The position numbers were made by a program, and so were the translations under genes. This document shows positions 1-9,458 of a DNA stretch of 64,000 nt, one piece after another; position 1 is the stretch's first letter, and each line of letters starts with the position of its first letter. Origin of the DNA: Hexactinellida sp. DTS-2022 (taxonomy: Eukaryota > Porifera > Hexactinellida). The notes beneath the pieces are model-generated. The model saw nothing but the letters and a program-made list of their open reading frames with translations, searched no databases and was not told the origin of the DNA. The stretch covers positions 15,118,501 to 15,182,500 of the forward strand of contig JAPNXP010000001.1 of assembly GCA_028753945.1 (NCBI GenBank), written 5' to 3'.

Positions 1-540
1 AGTCACTAGACTAGAGAATATTTAAAATCAGCTGCAAATAAGAATGTAGAAATAATTTGTTTTTTAATTATTAGAGATTGTATTCAAATATAAACAAATA
101 GTACATACAGTTAGGTCCGCTTATTGGGAAAGAGTTTTTACCTGCTTAATTAATATTAATTTATGAAATTACGAACAAGACTATGATCAGAATATACCAA
201 TTTACATAGTGGGTTGTATCTTATTTGGTAATTCATTGAATTATCTTTCAGTCGATAAATTTGCATAATGGGAATTTATTATTACTGTAGTTTGTTTCAC
301 TTATTTAGGGCAATGGTCAAAAAGATGGGGATTTAGTATAACATGTTTTGAGATATGGTCCAGGCAAATTTTGAATGGTGTCAACATGTGTTCCAAAAAA
401 TGAAATTCAAAATTTGGGCCACGATATATACATTAGTAAGCAACTAGACAGTCATCGAGAAATTTTCCCACCTGTGACACTTACAATCTAGGCTGTAGAG
501 CCGTCACGGAGAAACAAAAACAATAATAACCAACCAGAGC

Positions 541-590
541 CGTGAGATTAGAACTGGCCCACTACGTAGTATTCGGCATAGTAAAAATTG
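541..590 (+). repeat. Single degenerate unit of the palindromic minisatellite
   Basis: A lone, mutated copy of the unit found in arrays near 34.5, 50.1 and 63.4 kb (GGCCCACTA...TAGTATTCGGCATAGTAAAAAT). It lies in the third intron of the NRF1-like gene. Confidence 0.6.
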
Positions 591-599
591 AATACTTAC

Positions 600-2161
600 A
601 CAATATGCATTGATAACAACATCCGATAGCATTGTCATGTGGTTTGAGAGTTCTGTTATGCATTTTTTTCTTGTTTGTGAAGTTAAAGGCTTATATCCAT
701 TCTTGGGCTGTGAGATTACATGTGAATCTCCCATTAATATAATTGGGGAGTTTAGAGGTTGTTGAGGTGTATCAAGTAATCCTCCATAAAAAGAACTATT
801 TGAATAAGAACTACTTTCATCCAGTTTGGTTTTCTTAGGCAGGGGACTAGGAAAGTAGTATTTTCTTTGTGCCTTTTTGGAGTGCTAGTAACATACTCAA
901 CAATAGAGGTATTCAACCCTAAATATTGTTTATATGATTCAGCAATAGTTATCAATTTTTCCTTCGTAATGGAATGCTTTTTAGTTTGCTTGGAGATATA
1001 AACAAATGGTATTTTGCTTGGCCACCATGAAGGTCTAGATTCGTCAACCCAAATGTTCTTTCTTTGTCCTAAAATTATGTAATGAATGTCAATAATAAAA
1101 AGACAGTAAGTATTATACAATAGTTACATAATTTTTTAAATTATAAACTTAAAATTAAAGATTAGTGAATAAGTACATTTTTAATGGAAATTATTTATAA
1201 GTCAAGCAACAGCCAGCATCAATTGTGTGAAAAACAATAACGAATTCTGGACATATAAATTCGAAATTTACAGATGTTAATAATAAAATTGTTTAGTTTA
1301 AAAAAGATAATAATATAGTACTGCAGTGCAACCTCTATAAGTGGGGGAGCTTGGGACGGGCAAAATTTGAATTGCCCCCCATTCCCCAGTTATAATTTTC
1401 AATGGATAGACACTACATATGGTCATATTATGAAATATATACTTATAACACATCCATTATTAATGTAAGTTATAGTCAGTATTTGTATATTTTGACAATT
1501 TAGTTAAATTCTGATCCACTGCCGATGATTTCTTAAAAAACATTATAGTAGAGACATCAAAAATATTTTTATCTGTAGAACTTTAGAGTGTATTTATTAG
1601 AAATGCAGCATAATTTATAAGTTTTATGTTAGAATTTGTCCATATCCCCCATTTATATAGGTCATTTTGTATGGGAATACTAATTCCTTTAAAATTAAGG
1701 TCCCCCATTCCTCCACTTCCCCGCTTATAGACGATCATTTGTATGGAAATGAACGAATATGGACCAAAATTCCTCCGCTTATAGAGGTTCCCCATTTATA
1801 GATACCCCACTTATAGAGGTTTGCATGTATATCACCTATTTGATTACTAACCGACTGATTTTTGAACAGCCCAAGAAATAATCCGTCTTAGTTTTTCAGA
1901 ACTGCAATTGCGAATATCTTCATGAATAATTTCGAACATGTCTTTGTCCAATAAAGGTTTGGTCTTCATGGTTTCCATTGGAATAGCTAAACTGAGCCAA
2001 ACCTTGTCTTTATTTTCCTTGATTATTTCTCTGAACCCATTTGGGCCTAGAATGTCGAGACTACCGGCCCAGGTAAAAGTAACTCCAACCGATTCGCCAG
2101 TCACCCTTTGAAACTGATCACAAACATTCAATAATATGTCTCGGGCGTTTTTCTTTTTCAT
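600..2161 (-). CDS. NRF1/P3A2/Ewg-like transcription factor, 5' part, at least 3 exons
   Basis: Minus-strand gene read as three exons: 2161-1852, 1068-897 and 846-600, 243 codons in one continuous frame. Introns: 1851-1069 (donor GTTAGT, acceptor ATTTTAG), 896-847 (donor GTATGT, acceptor TTTCCTAG, only 50 nt), and a third opening with GTAAGT at 599. The gene therefore continues towards or beyond the left edge. The end of exon 1 plus exon 2 resembles the NRF1 DNA-binding/dimerisation domain: a helical stretch (LRRIISWAVQKS), then a basic/aromatic linker and the tract SRPSWWPSKIPF, which matches the WWPxxIPW tract of that family, followed by a helix ending SYKQYLG. Exon 3 is polar with a basic PLPKKTKLD motif (possible nuclear signal). 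If the family call is right it is a nuclear homodimeric factor binding GCGCATGCGC. Similarity is from memory and divergent. Upstream exons are possible because an AG lies shortly before the ATG. Confidence 0.6.
1321..1826 (+). mobile_element. Tigger/pogo-like MITE in intron 1 of the NRF1-like gene
   Basis: About 500 bp with ends reading CAGTGCAACCTCTATAAG on the left and its near inverse CTTATAGAGGTTTGCATG on the right, with TA at or near both borders. It holds no coding sequence. A related left end occurs at 46185 beside the Helitron fragment. Confidence 0.6.
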
Positions 2162-2299
2162 ACGTTGAATAATTATTTTCTAAATTAACAAGCTTATTAA
2201 ATTGTGTTGAATACTTGTATATTACCTGTATAAATATTTCAAACTAATCATTCGAAGATGTGCATATTATTTGCGCTCTAAACGTCACTTAATTAATAG

Positions 2300-2375
2300 A
2301 CGCATGCGCCTCGTACCTTTGGCGCATGCGCCTGGTACCTTAGACGCATGCGCCTGGTAGCTGAGGCGCATGCGC
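2300..2375 (-). promoter_or_regulatory. Array of four NRF1-type palindromic sites, 22-bp period
   Basis: Four cores start at 2300, 2322, 2344 and 2366, exactly 22 bp apart: ACGCATGCGC, GCGCATGCGC, ACGCATGCGC, GCGCATGCGC. The second and fourth match the NRF1 consensus core exactly and the other two differ by one base. The array is 139-214 bp upstream of the first ATG of the NRF1-like gene. A 22-bp period is about two helical turns, so bound dimers would lie on one face of the DNA. Autoregulation is inference. Confidence 0.65.
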
Positions 2376-2439
2376 CTCGTCGAATATAATATATGATATT
2401 TTGTCCTTTTTTTGAAAAAAAAAGCTTGAGATTTTGTCT

Positions 2440-2665
2440 AAAAAGCGTGGAAAACAATTTTTCACCTCAAAAAGCAGTATATTGAGGGTTTTGTTTAGCG
2501 TCCACCAGGGTGTTATCCAGGCGTGCTGGGCGCGCCTAAAGGAGCGTAATTTGGCAGGATTTTTATCCAGGCGTACAAAATTCGATTCTAGGCCTCAATA
2601 TCGAGAGTTGCTCCCATAGACCTAATACAAAATAACTAATCTAGGCGTACAAAATGAAAACTGAA
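2440..2665 (+). repeat. Dispersed repeat, inverted partner at about 52.88-53.0 kb
   Basis: Contains a tract around ACACCAGG..CAGGCGTG, then a tract with GGAGCGTAATTTGG and later CTCCCATAGAC; the same blocks occur in reverse orientation near 52880-53000. Small ORFs here are not supported as genes. Confidence 0.5.
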
Positions 2666-3019
2666 CTAGCTCTAACAAAATCTAGGAGCGCGGTTAATTT
2701 TTCCTGGATGTAAGCCTGGCGTCCACCCCTTAATTTTATGCTACTTCCTCAGGCGCGGGACGTCCTTTCTAACGTGAAGTTTTGAATGTAAGTGTGAGAT
2801 CGTGAGATTTAAAAAAAAAGCGTGAGACCTGGACCAGGAATTGATCTTTACAATAATTATTGTATATCACGAAGTATTTAATTAACATTTAAACTGCAAT
2901 CAGTAGCATAATAAAAATATGTACAAACATTTGCTTTCACTTCTCAAATAGGCTAGAATTGGGAGTCACACTCCTCCCGTTTTCCCGACTTATTCGAATG
3001 CACACAGTTAATGGCGACG

Positions 3020-3350
3020 GAACACTGGTTAGTTCCAATAAAAGCAAATGGAAGCCTATATTTTCACTTTTGACAGACTTAAATTGACGTTTGACAACAT
3101 CCTACAGGGGCGTATACTCGGGATGGGGATTGCCCGGATTGGTAGGGCCATTTATGCTAACTTGCATCATACTTAATAGAAGATGATGGCTCTTGACAAA
3201 TTATTGGTAGGGCCATGGCCTCACCAACCCTACCGGAGCCTACGCCTATGTCCTATATAACAACGTAAACTCAATAAGGGTGTAATTATTAATAGCTTAT
3301 GTTAGGGCCTGATAAATGCTGTATGACGATAGGTAGAACTTACAACATTT
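3020..3350 (+). repeat. Dispersed repeat R, copy 1 (split by a MITE)
   Basis: Flanks of the MITE at 3105-3250 match 7590-7800 closely (blocks such as AATTGACGTT, GTAAACTCAATA, GATAAATGCTGTATGA). Copy 2 has no MITE and preserves the empty site. Confidence 0.7.
3105..3250 (+). mobile_element. hAT-like MITE, termini CAGGGGCGTA / TACGCCTATG
   Basis: Terminal inverted repeats CAGGGGCGTA and TACGCCTATG with related internal blocks (ATTGGTAGGGCCA) near both ends. The flanks read TCCTA on both sides, and the paralogous site near 7704 has a single copy of this 5-mer, so a 5-bp target duplication is likely. A close relative lies at 20689-20859. Confidence 0.7.
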
Positions 3351-3388
3351 ACGCTTCTATAATATTGACATTTCAAGTAACATCTACT

Positions 3389-3525
3389 ACAGTGGATGCC
3401 GGTTATAAGAACATCGTTGGCAACTGCATACAATGTTCTTATAACCGGCATAAATATTTAGGTCATATGGCAACCTTTTCCCAGTAGAATGTTCTTATAT
3501 CCGGCATGTTCTTATAACTAGTATT
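3389..3525 (+). mobile_element. Tigger-like MITE remnant
   Basis: Left end ACAGTGGATGCCGGTTATAA follows the CAGTGGA.. pattern of TA-flanked Tigger-like elements in this window. Internal inverse copies (TTCTTATAACCGGCAT) occur, but the right end is not clear. Confidence 0.45.
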
Positions 3526-3719
3526 CTTTTACCAGATCAACAACAATACTCTTACTTTCATGTTCTACAGTATAAGCAAATGTTTCGCTAATTCCAACAG
3601 ACTATAGCAAACAAATGGATTCACTTTCCCATATACCTAGGCAGCTTCCCTTATAATCACACTAACATTATCTATACTATAGAATACACAATGTAAAATA
3701 ACATTAATGCAGTGCCGGC

Positions 3720-3803
3720 TTTAGCTCTTTCGGCGCCCCACGCAAAAAGTATCTTGGCGCCCCACGAGGTTGCTTGTGTTGCGTGTGCCTAAAGCCGGCC
3801 CTG
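3720..3803 (+). mobile_element. Very short hAT-like MITE, 84 bp
   Basis: Inverted termini CAGTGCCGGCTTTAG and CTAAAGCCGGCCCTG, with a repeated GGCGCCCCACG motif inside. A clean target duplication is not visible. Confidence 0.55.
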
Positions 3804-4759
3804 ATTAAATACATACCATTACTCCTTCAGGTTGTGGAGCAGTTGTTGAGCAGAATAAATGAGGGAGATAATTGCATAGAATATCAAACATAAGCAATTA
3901 ACTAATAGGCTATCACTTAGAATATTCCTAGTATTATTATACTGTTATGACTACTGTCTGTTAAACTTCTGACATTCAGTTAAGCGTTTTCGAACGCGCC
4001 TTACAAGATATAGCTTGTCACCAATTCGTATCCATATAATGATAGGACAGTTATGGAGTCATTTGCATATAATTGAAGTTTAATTCCCATAGCCTATACA
4101 AATGCATGCATGTGACCGATTAATATGTACGAACATATTTCGACGGTTCCCAGTTGTTCTTATTAACTAGAGTATAAAGTCTAATATATTTCCCTTATTT
4201 GTGTAACAATTGTGTAACAAACAGGTACATTATAATCACTTTTTTCAAATTGCGATAAAATTATATTGCATGTTTTCTTATGTGACTCGGGTACTTGGTC
4301 ATACAAGTTTTTCTCTACAAATCCATTTGATTTTGTCTGTTGATCCATACTTGGTGATATTCTTGAATCTTTTTTCTCTGTCACTTTCTATGAAATTGAA
4401 AATTGAACAACTAATTCTTTCATTTTCGAATTATCCCTTGTCTATTTATGAGTTAGTTACATAATCATTTTAATAAATTTCACTTTCACAATATACATTC
4501 CCTTATCTGTGATTATAATTATTAGAATAACTTTCTATATGAATTAATGTGGCTAATTAGAGGAGAAACTAAATACACTATTCTATACTGTTACATAATG
4601 TTATTTAGAATAATCAGTAATAGTATATTAGTTTTAGTCGTAATAGTTTTAGTTTTAGTTTCTGAAATTATTTAACACTATTGTATAAATAGTAGTTTAA
4701 TGTTTGTATAATTAACAAATCATTGCAATTGTAAAACTTCAATTACTAACGATAAGTAA
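3804..4759. other. AT-rich intergenic DNA upstream of the 4.76-kb gene
   Basis: No convincing gene, repeat or RNA was found. The last 200 bases are very AT-rich and would contain the promoter of the next gene. Two overlapping ORFs near 4181-4464 look like AT-rich shadows. Confidence 0.5.
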
Positions 4760-7088
4760 ATGGGAGCTTCTCAAAGTAGCAGAGCAGAAAGTAAGTTTGT
4801 TCAGTACAAAGCAAGACTGGGAGAAATTGCGTTTATTTCAGATTATCGAGTAAGGTTGGAAAGATTAGAGGAATTAATCAGAGCATTAAAATCAGAAATG
4901 TGTGCACTAATTAGTGACGAGGGATCCAAACTATCAAAGGAAACACGCTATTCACTGAAGTATCACTATAACTTGCTTATACAAGAGTGTAAGGACATCG
5001 TGAGATATTATGAACTAATTCCCGAGTTATCTAAAATAAAAGCTCAAATTTCCCAAATCAATGAAGCTCTTTTTGAGAGAGGAATAACTGTGGCCAGACG
5101 GGAATTGGAAAAATTAAAGTCAACTCAAACAATCGACATCTTCCATAAAAAGGACCTAATAACAAGAATCGAAACAGAAATCCAGGGACTATACAAAGAG
5201 GTTATTGATCAGTTTTTCCCACAAGTGTCTCCTGAAATACGTGCCTCAATAAAGGAGCAGTATCTAACGTCAATAGTGCAATGTAGGGTAATCGTGGGAT
5301 ATTATGTGAGATACTATGCACTAGTAAAACTGAAAGCTCCAATCTACAAAAGCCATGTAGCTCCTTTTGAGAGACAAATAACTACGGCGAGACGGGAATT
5401 GGAAGAATTAAAGTCAAATGAATATATCGGTAACTACCACAAACGTGACATAATAGCCAGAATCCAAATAGAACTCCAGCGGCTAGACAAAGAGCATACG
5501 GATCAGTTACTGCATGTAGAAGTCAGAGATAGCATTGACCTGATTGAGAAGACGCTGGAAGAACCTCATTTATATTCACTCCCGCACCTAATCATGTGGA
5601 GGGACACTGCTCGGGAGAAGATACACAAAATACAAAACTTTCCTCTACCAATCCCACAGGAATTAGCCCAAGCATTAATAGAGAAATACGAATCTCTGTA
5701 CAAACAACTGAGAGCTGAAATCCTTAAACTGAGGACCTACCCTATTCCGGAGCCTTGGCGCTCACATTGCATGCGACAGGGATTAACTCATCTGATCAAG
5801 GGAGAGTTCATATTCTTTGTGCATCCTGGCATAGAGGAGGATCTGAGACCTCTCATCCTGTCTGAGCGAGACAAACTGCCCGGGGGATTAACTCGTCAGG
5901 TATACGACTCTAGAATGGATAGATTTAATAGGGAGTCAATAGTAGCTAGTGAAAGGTTAAGAGCATGGTATGTTAGTGATAGTAAAAGCAAATTGAAATG
6001 GATTGAGAGTTGTTTGCAGGAATCGAGAAAGATGTTAACATTGCATTTGAAGAACTTCCTCTCTTACACAGGGATGGAAGGTCGCTGGATTACCTGGTTA
6101 ACAAGAATGAAGATGACGCCTTATTGAAAGAAATATACGACATTCTTCTGAGACGAATACGTCACTTCCATGACAACAGGATTAACATTCCATCTGCTGA
6201 TATAGATTATGAGGAGAAACCATTACTCGTAGCTCCACCCAAAGCAGAAAGGAACATTCCGATTGCGTCTGGAGTAGACAGAGGGGCAACTGAAGGGTTA
6301 CAGTTAGTCACTCCAGCTCCTGTCCTTGTGTTTAAAAATAATGTGTTTGTAGCAGACAAATGCGGGCATTTAGTCACAGGCTACAGAAATGGTGATCTGG
6401 CGGCACTTGGATGGAATCATCTTGAATCAGCTGACTCACCTGTCTCTCTAACAATCTTTAAAGATTCTTTATTCGCGTGTTATGCCAATGTATTCGTGAA
6501 ATATAGCTTGTCATGGGATGATAAATTTCATGTACAGCGCATCCAATTCGAGACTTCCATTGAAATACTAGAGCTCTGCTGTACAGCTTCTAATGATTAT
6601 GATTTGTTTGTTGGAACTCTCAAACCGAGTCTCATCCACATAGACAGAGATACTCTCAGAATAAAACGAGATTGCCTACTGAGACCCATTCGCTACTCTA
6701 ACAAGAACAACAGATATCCTTGGTTACAGGATATGAAAGCCACAAGCTATTCCATCTTATGTCTCTTCACAGGATCTCCCTCTCCTCTGCAAGAAATCTC
6801 ATTTAATGGAGAACTCCTTAGATCCATCCTAACAGAAGATCAGATAGTGGGAGCTTATCACTTCAACCTGTTCTGGAATCCTGTCAGTGCAGAATGGAGA
6901 ATTTACATTACGGACTTTTGGGACAGTTCTATAAAGATATTTTACATGGAAGGACGATTTATAGAAACGTTTTCAGAAAAGGGATTCGAGTTGGGACAGA
7001 TCTTCCACCGACTGGAATATTCGTAGAAGAATCAGGGCTCATCACCGTCTGTGACATGAAAGAGGAGAACTGTCTGCAGAGACTCTGA
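4760..7088 (+). CDS. NHL-like beta-propeller protein with internally repeated helical N-terminus
   Basis: Starts MGASQSS, which fits an N-myristoylation signal (Gly2, Ser6). Residues about 10-255 are helical and internally repeated: FERGITVARRELEKLKS near residue 105 recurs as FERQITTARRELEELKS near 204, each followed by H-K-(K/R)-D and a second helix. From about 6.3 kb the protein becomes a propeller with short strands such as VLVFKNNVFVADKCGHLV and WRIYITDFWDSSIKIFY. The frame changes near 6000; a tiny intron ending TTTGCAG at 6019 (38-44 nt with weak donors at 5976 or 5982) would join the frames, otherwise it is a frameshift. Near 7010 the frame changes again by one base inside the usual NHL phrase F-H-P-T-G-I, so the last blade is out of frame as sequenced. 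Either a sequence error or a decaying gene. The product probably acts as a protein-binding scaffold; partner unknown. Confidence 0.65.
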
Positions 7089-7241
7089 AGTGGCATATTT
7101 CAGTACAGCTATACGCATATAATCCTATCGTGTGTCACAACATAGATAGCTAACCTACCCCAGTGACTTGTTGTTGTTTTTTTCTTCTTTTATATCAATT
7201 GATTAAAGTGTTTTGTTGGATTTCTTATAATTTTCTTTGGC

Positions 7242-7247
7242 AATAAA
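7242..7247 (+). terminator. AATAAA polyadenylation signal
   Basis: AATAAA lies about 155 bases after the last codon of the NHL-like gene, in AT-rich DNA with no other nearby signal. Confidence 0.5.
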
Positions 7248-7589
7248 TTATGTTATGGGATGACTATTTTTTAAATGCAGGAAGTTGTATTGCAACAACA
7301 AAAAATTATCAACTGTGCATGTGTAACATTTCGCTAGGAATTCTAGGTCTCTAGTAGAAACTATAATTCCTGTGTGATGGTAATCTAAATGTATATTTGT
7401 TAAACTACTTACTCAACCGATTACCATTATTTTGGTTGAACAACTGTTCGCTTAGATCGGTGACTTTTTGAAACGGTTTCAACCTTGCATATTCCTCATT
7501 ATTTCAGTTAAAAACAATTTGAACTAAAAAAGTCAAATATTAGATCCACTATAATATAGTGATTTTTAATAGTGTTTATTATATGGCAA

Positions 7590-7800
7590 CACAAACACCC
7601 ATTCAGATATCCATAGATAGTTGAAACTTTCCAATAAAGCAAATTGAAACATATATTTCACCTAATCACCTTTGACAGTCTAAAATTGACGTTAATTATA
7701 ATATCCTATACAACAATGTAAACTCAATAGGGGTGTAGTTATACATATTAAATAGCTTATGTTAACGCCCGATAAATGCTGTATGAATAGTAATGTCGTA
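7590..7800 (+). repeat. Dispersed repeat R, copy 2 (empty site)
   Basis: Matches 3020-3350 on both sides of the MITE there and lacks the MITE. Confidence 0.7.
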
Positions 7801-7879
7801 CCAAAGTTGTACACAAGTGTCGCAGTAAATTGTCTGCATGCTTATTAATTACCAAGATTTGCTGTCGAATGTCTTATAT

Positions 7880-7940
7880 ATAAAGACCCGAGTGCAAGTT
7901 GCAAAGACGAGCGTAGCGCGGACGACAGCTTGCAATTATA
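7880..7940 (+). repeat. GC-rich hairpin cluster, family 2
   Basis: Degenerate copy of the CCCGAGTGCAAGTTG...GCGTAGCGCGGACGA...CAGCTTG block seen near 29.9, 31.05 and 37.0 kb. Outer CAAG/CTTG arms enclose a GCG-TA-GCG hairpin. Confidence 0.7.
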
Positions 7941-7964
7941 TTATACTTCAAAGGGTTGTACATT

Positions 7965-8050
7965 GCTATGTTTGTTTGTTTGTTTGATTGATTGTTTGTT
8001 TGTTTGTTTGTTTTTTTGTTTGTTTGTCTATTTGTTTGTTTGTTTGGTGG
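7965..8050 (+). repeat. (TTTG)n microsatellite
   Basis: Imperfect TTTG run following the hairpin cluster. Heads of other hairpin modules in this window also start with TTTG runs. The translated low-complexity ORF across it is not a gene. Confidence 0.85.
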
Positions 8051-8504
8051 CTGAAAATGAAGCTGAAATTTTAATAACTCCTCCAGTTCCCATCGGATTG
8101 TCTTCTATAAATAGTTTTAGTCATTGTTGATAGAACACTACAACAAGCTTTATGTTGAAAAAATCTGTGAATTTATGTCTCTTATACTAGTTATCACAAA
8201 TATGATGCTTGACAGTTGATATTTGGTCAAACAGACAGATGCGGTCTTACCTTACTAGCCACTTTGTAGTTGACTTTAAACTGAAGAGTTTCATGTTGAC
8301 CTGTCGTCGATTTCGCGGGTCACACACAGGTGAAAATATTATCCATTATTTTGAGGAGATATATTGGCATTATTTGGTATAACTGGAAAAGTAGATAGAG
8401 TAATTAGTGATAAATGCTAGTAATATGAAGAAAGTTTCGATATTAGTAATACTGGGGATCAAGATGATAGTGTGACGAGTCACCTAGACCTTCAGGGGTA
8501 CTAT

Positions 8505-8585
8505 CCTTGGGAAAAGTAGTAGGCGGCAGTACGGGGCGCTATATGAGCAACTATGTGATAAGATCCTGTCAGTATGACTAGTAAT
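8505..8585 (+). repeat. Repeat end with inverted partner at 13440-13694
   Basis: Blocks GGCGGCAGTACGGGGCGCTA, ATGAGCAACT and CCTGTCAGTA recur in reverse orientation at 13440-13694, where a hAT MITE splits them. Confidence 0.65.
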
Positions 8586-8708
8586 TCATTGCACCGACAT
8601 TAATGCCAGTGCTTAATATGTTGTCATGAGTATAGACTGCAATTGGGCATTCCCCAGCCAAGGGTACTTGCCGTCCACTAGCAGCCCAACTCATGGAGAT
8701 GTCATGTA

Positions 8709-8759
8709 GGTGGTTTCGTCCTATCTCAAGGACTCATCAGGAGGGTAACCCTCGACCAC
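8709..8759 (-). ncRNA. Type III hammerhead ribozyme, copy 1
   Basis: Read on the minus strand in order: stem III 5' arm GTGGT, cleavage triplet ending GTC, stem I GAGGG with loop TTA and CCCTC, the invariant CTGATGA, stem II GTCC/GGAC with an 8-nt loop, the invariant GAA, and the stem III 3' arm ACCAC. Every core residue of the hammerhead consensus is present, including the A-U pair next to the cleavage site. It opens on stem III. Predicted to self-cleave just after GTC. Usually such ribozymes process transcripts of small repeats, but here the host element is not certain. Confidence 0.85.
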
Positions 8760-8920
8760 ATTCTGCCCATTGGCTCTATGCCCGTCGGCATCTGGTACCA
8801 GTCGTGCTGCCAGGCTGCACCTACGGTATCTCTCCTCAAGGTGCCTCGTACTGACACCTACCCAAGGCTCCCAACCCTAGGTACTCCTGAGGACTGGTGA
8901 GTATATATTATAGTGTCATG

Positions 8921-9092
8921 CAGGGTCGGCGGAAGCAATTATAAAGTGGTCAGGCCATGGCTTGACCGGCGTAACTAGTGACGTAAGAGTGGTCAGGCTA
9001 TCGGCCTTGAGAAAAGTGGTCAGTGGTTTCGTCCCATTGCAGGGACTCATCAGGAGGGTAACCCTCGACCACCATGCGTACTGCCGGCCCTG
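8921..9092 (+). mobile_element. hAT-like MITE enclosing ribozyme copy 2
   Basis: Termini CAGGGTCGGCGGAAGC and TGCCGGCCCTG resemble those of the MITE at 13476-13632. Internally AGTGGTCAGG and the inverse CCTGACCAC-type motifs occur. No exact target duplication was found, so the borders may have been rearranged by the ribozyme-bearing sequence. Confidence 0.5.
9022..9073 (-). ncRNA. Type III hammerhead ribozyme, copy 2
   Basis: Same fold as copy 1, about 314 bp away on the same strand: stem III GTGGT/ACCAC, cleavage after GTC, stem I GAGGG-TTA-CCCTC, core CTGATGA, GAA. Stem II is longer and different (GTCCC/GGGAC with a 6-nt loop), so pairing is kept while sequence changes. A phrase ACCAGTCGT follows each copy on the plus strand, which suggests a repeat unit larger than the ribozyme. 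Confidence 0.85.
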
Positions 9093-9458
9093 TGCCTCTG
9101 CACAACCCGTACTAACCATGTGTCCTCACACATGGTTACCAGTCGTAGTACAGTGCTGCCAAGTCTCCGTAAATTTACGTAGATTACGTAAATATGACCC
9201 CTATCTACGTGTCTACGTATCAAGACTTATTTCTACGTATTTCTAGCGAAATATATTTAAGACTTATTGTTTAACAAATAATTGCGTATTGTTCTTACTA
9301 GTGAACCACCATATCATTACGTATTTAATTTATGTTTTATAATATGTTAAATAATAACATAGTGATGAATTATTCCAATCGCAGAATACTCTGATTCAAA
9401 ACAGTTGCACAATTCTTAATTAGCTAAATTAAATATTACTTTGATAGTTTGATACATG

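Noticed and set aside
7930-8130. 66-residue ORF rich in Cys, Leu, Phe and Val
   Set aside because: It is a translation of the TTTG microsatellite.
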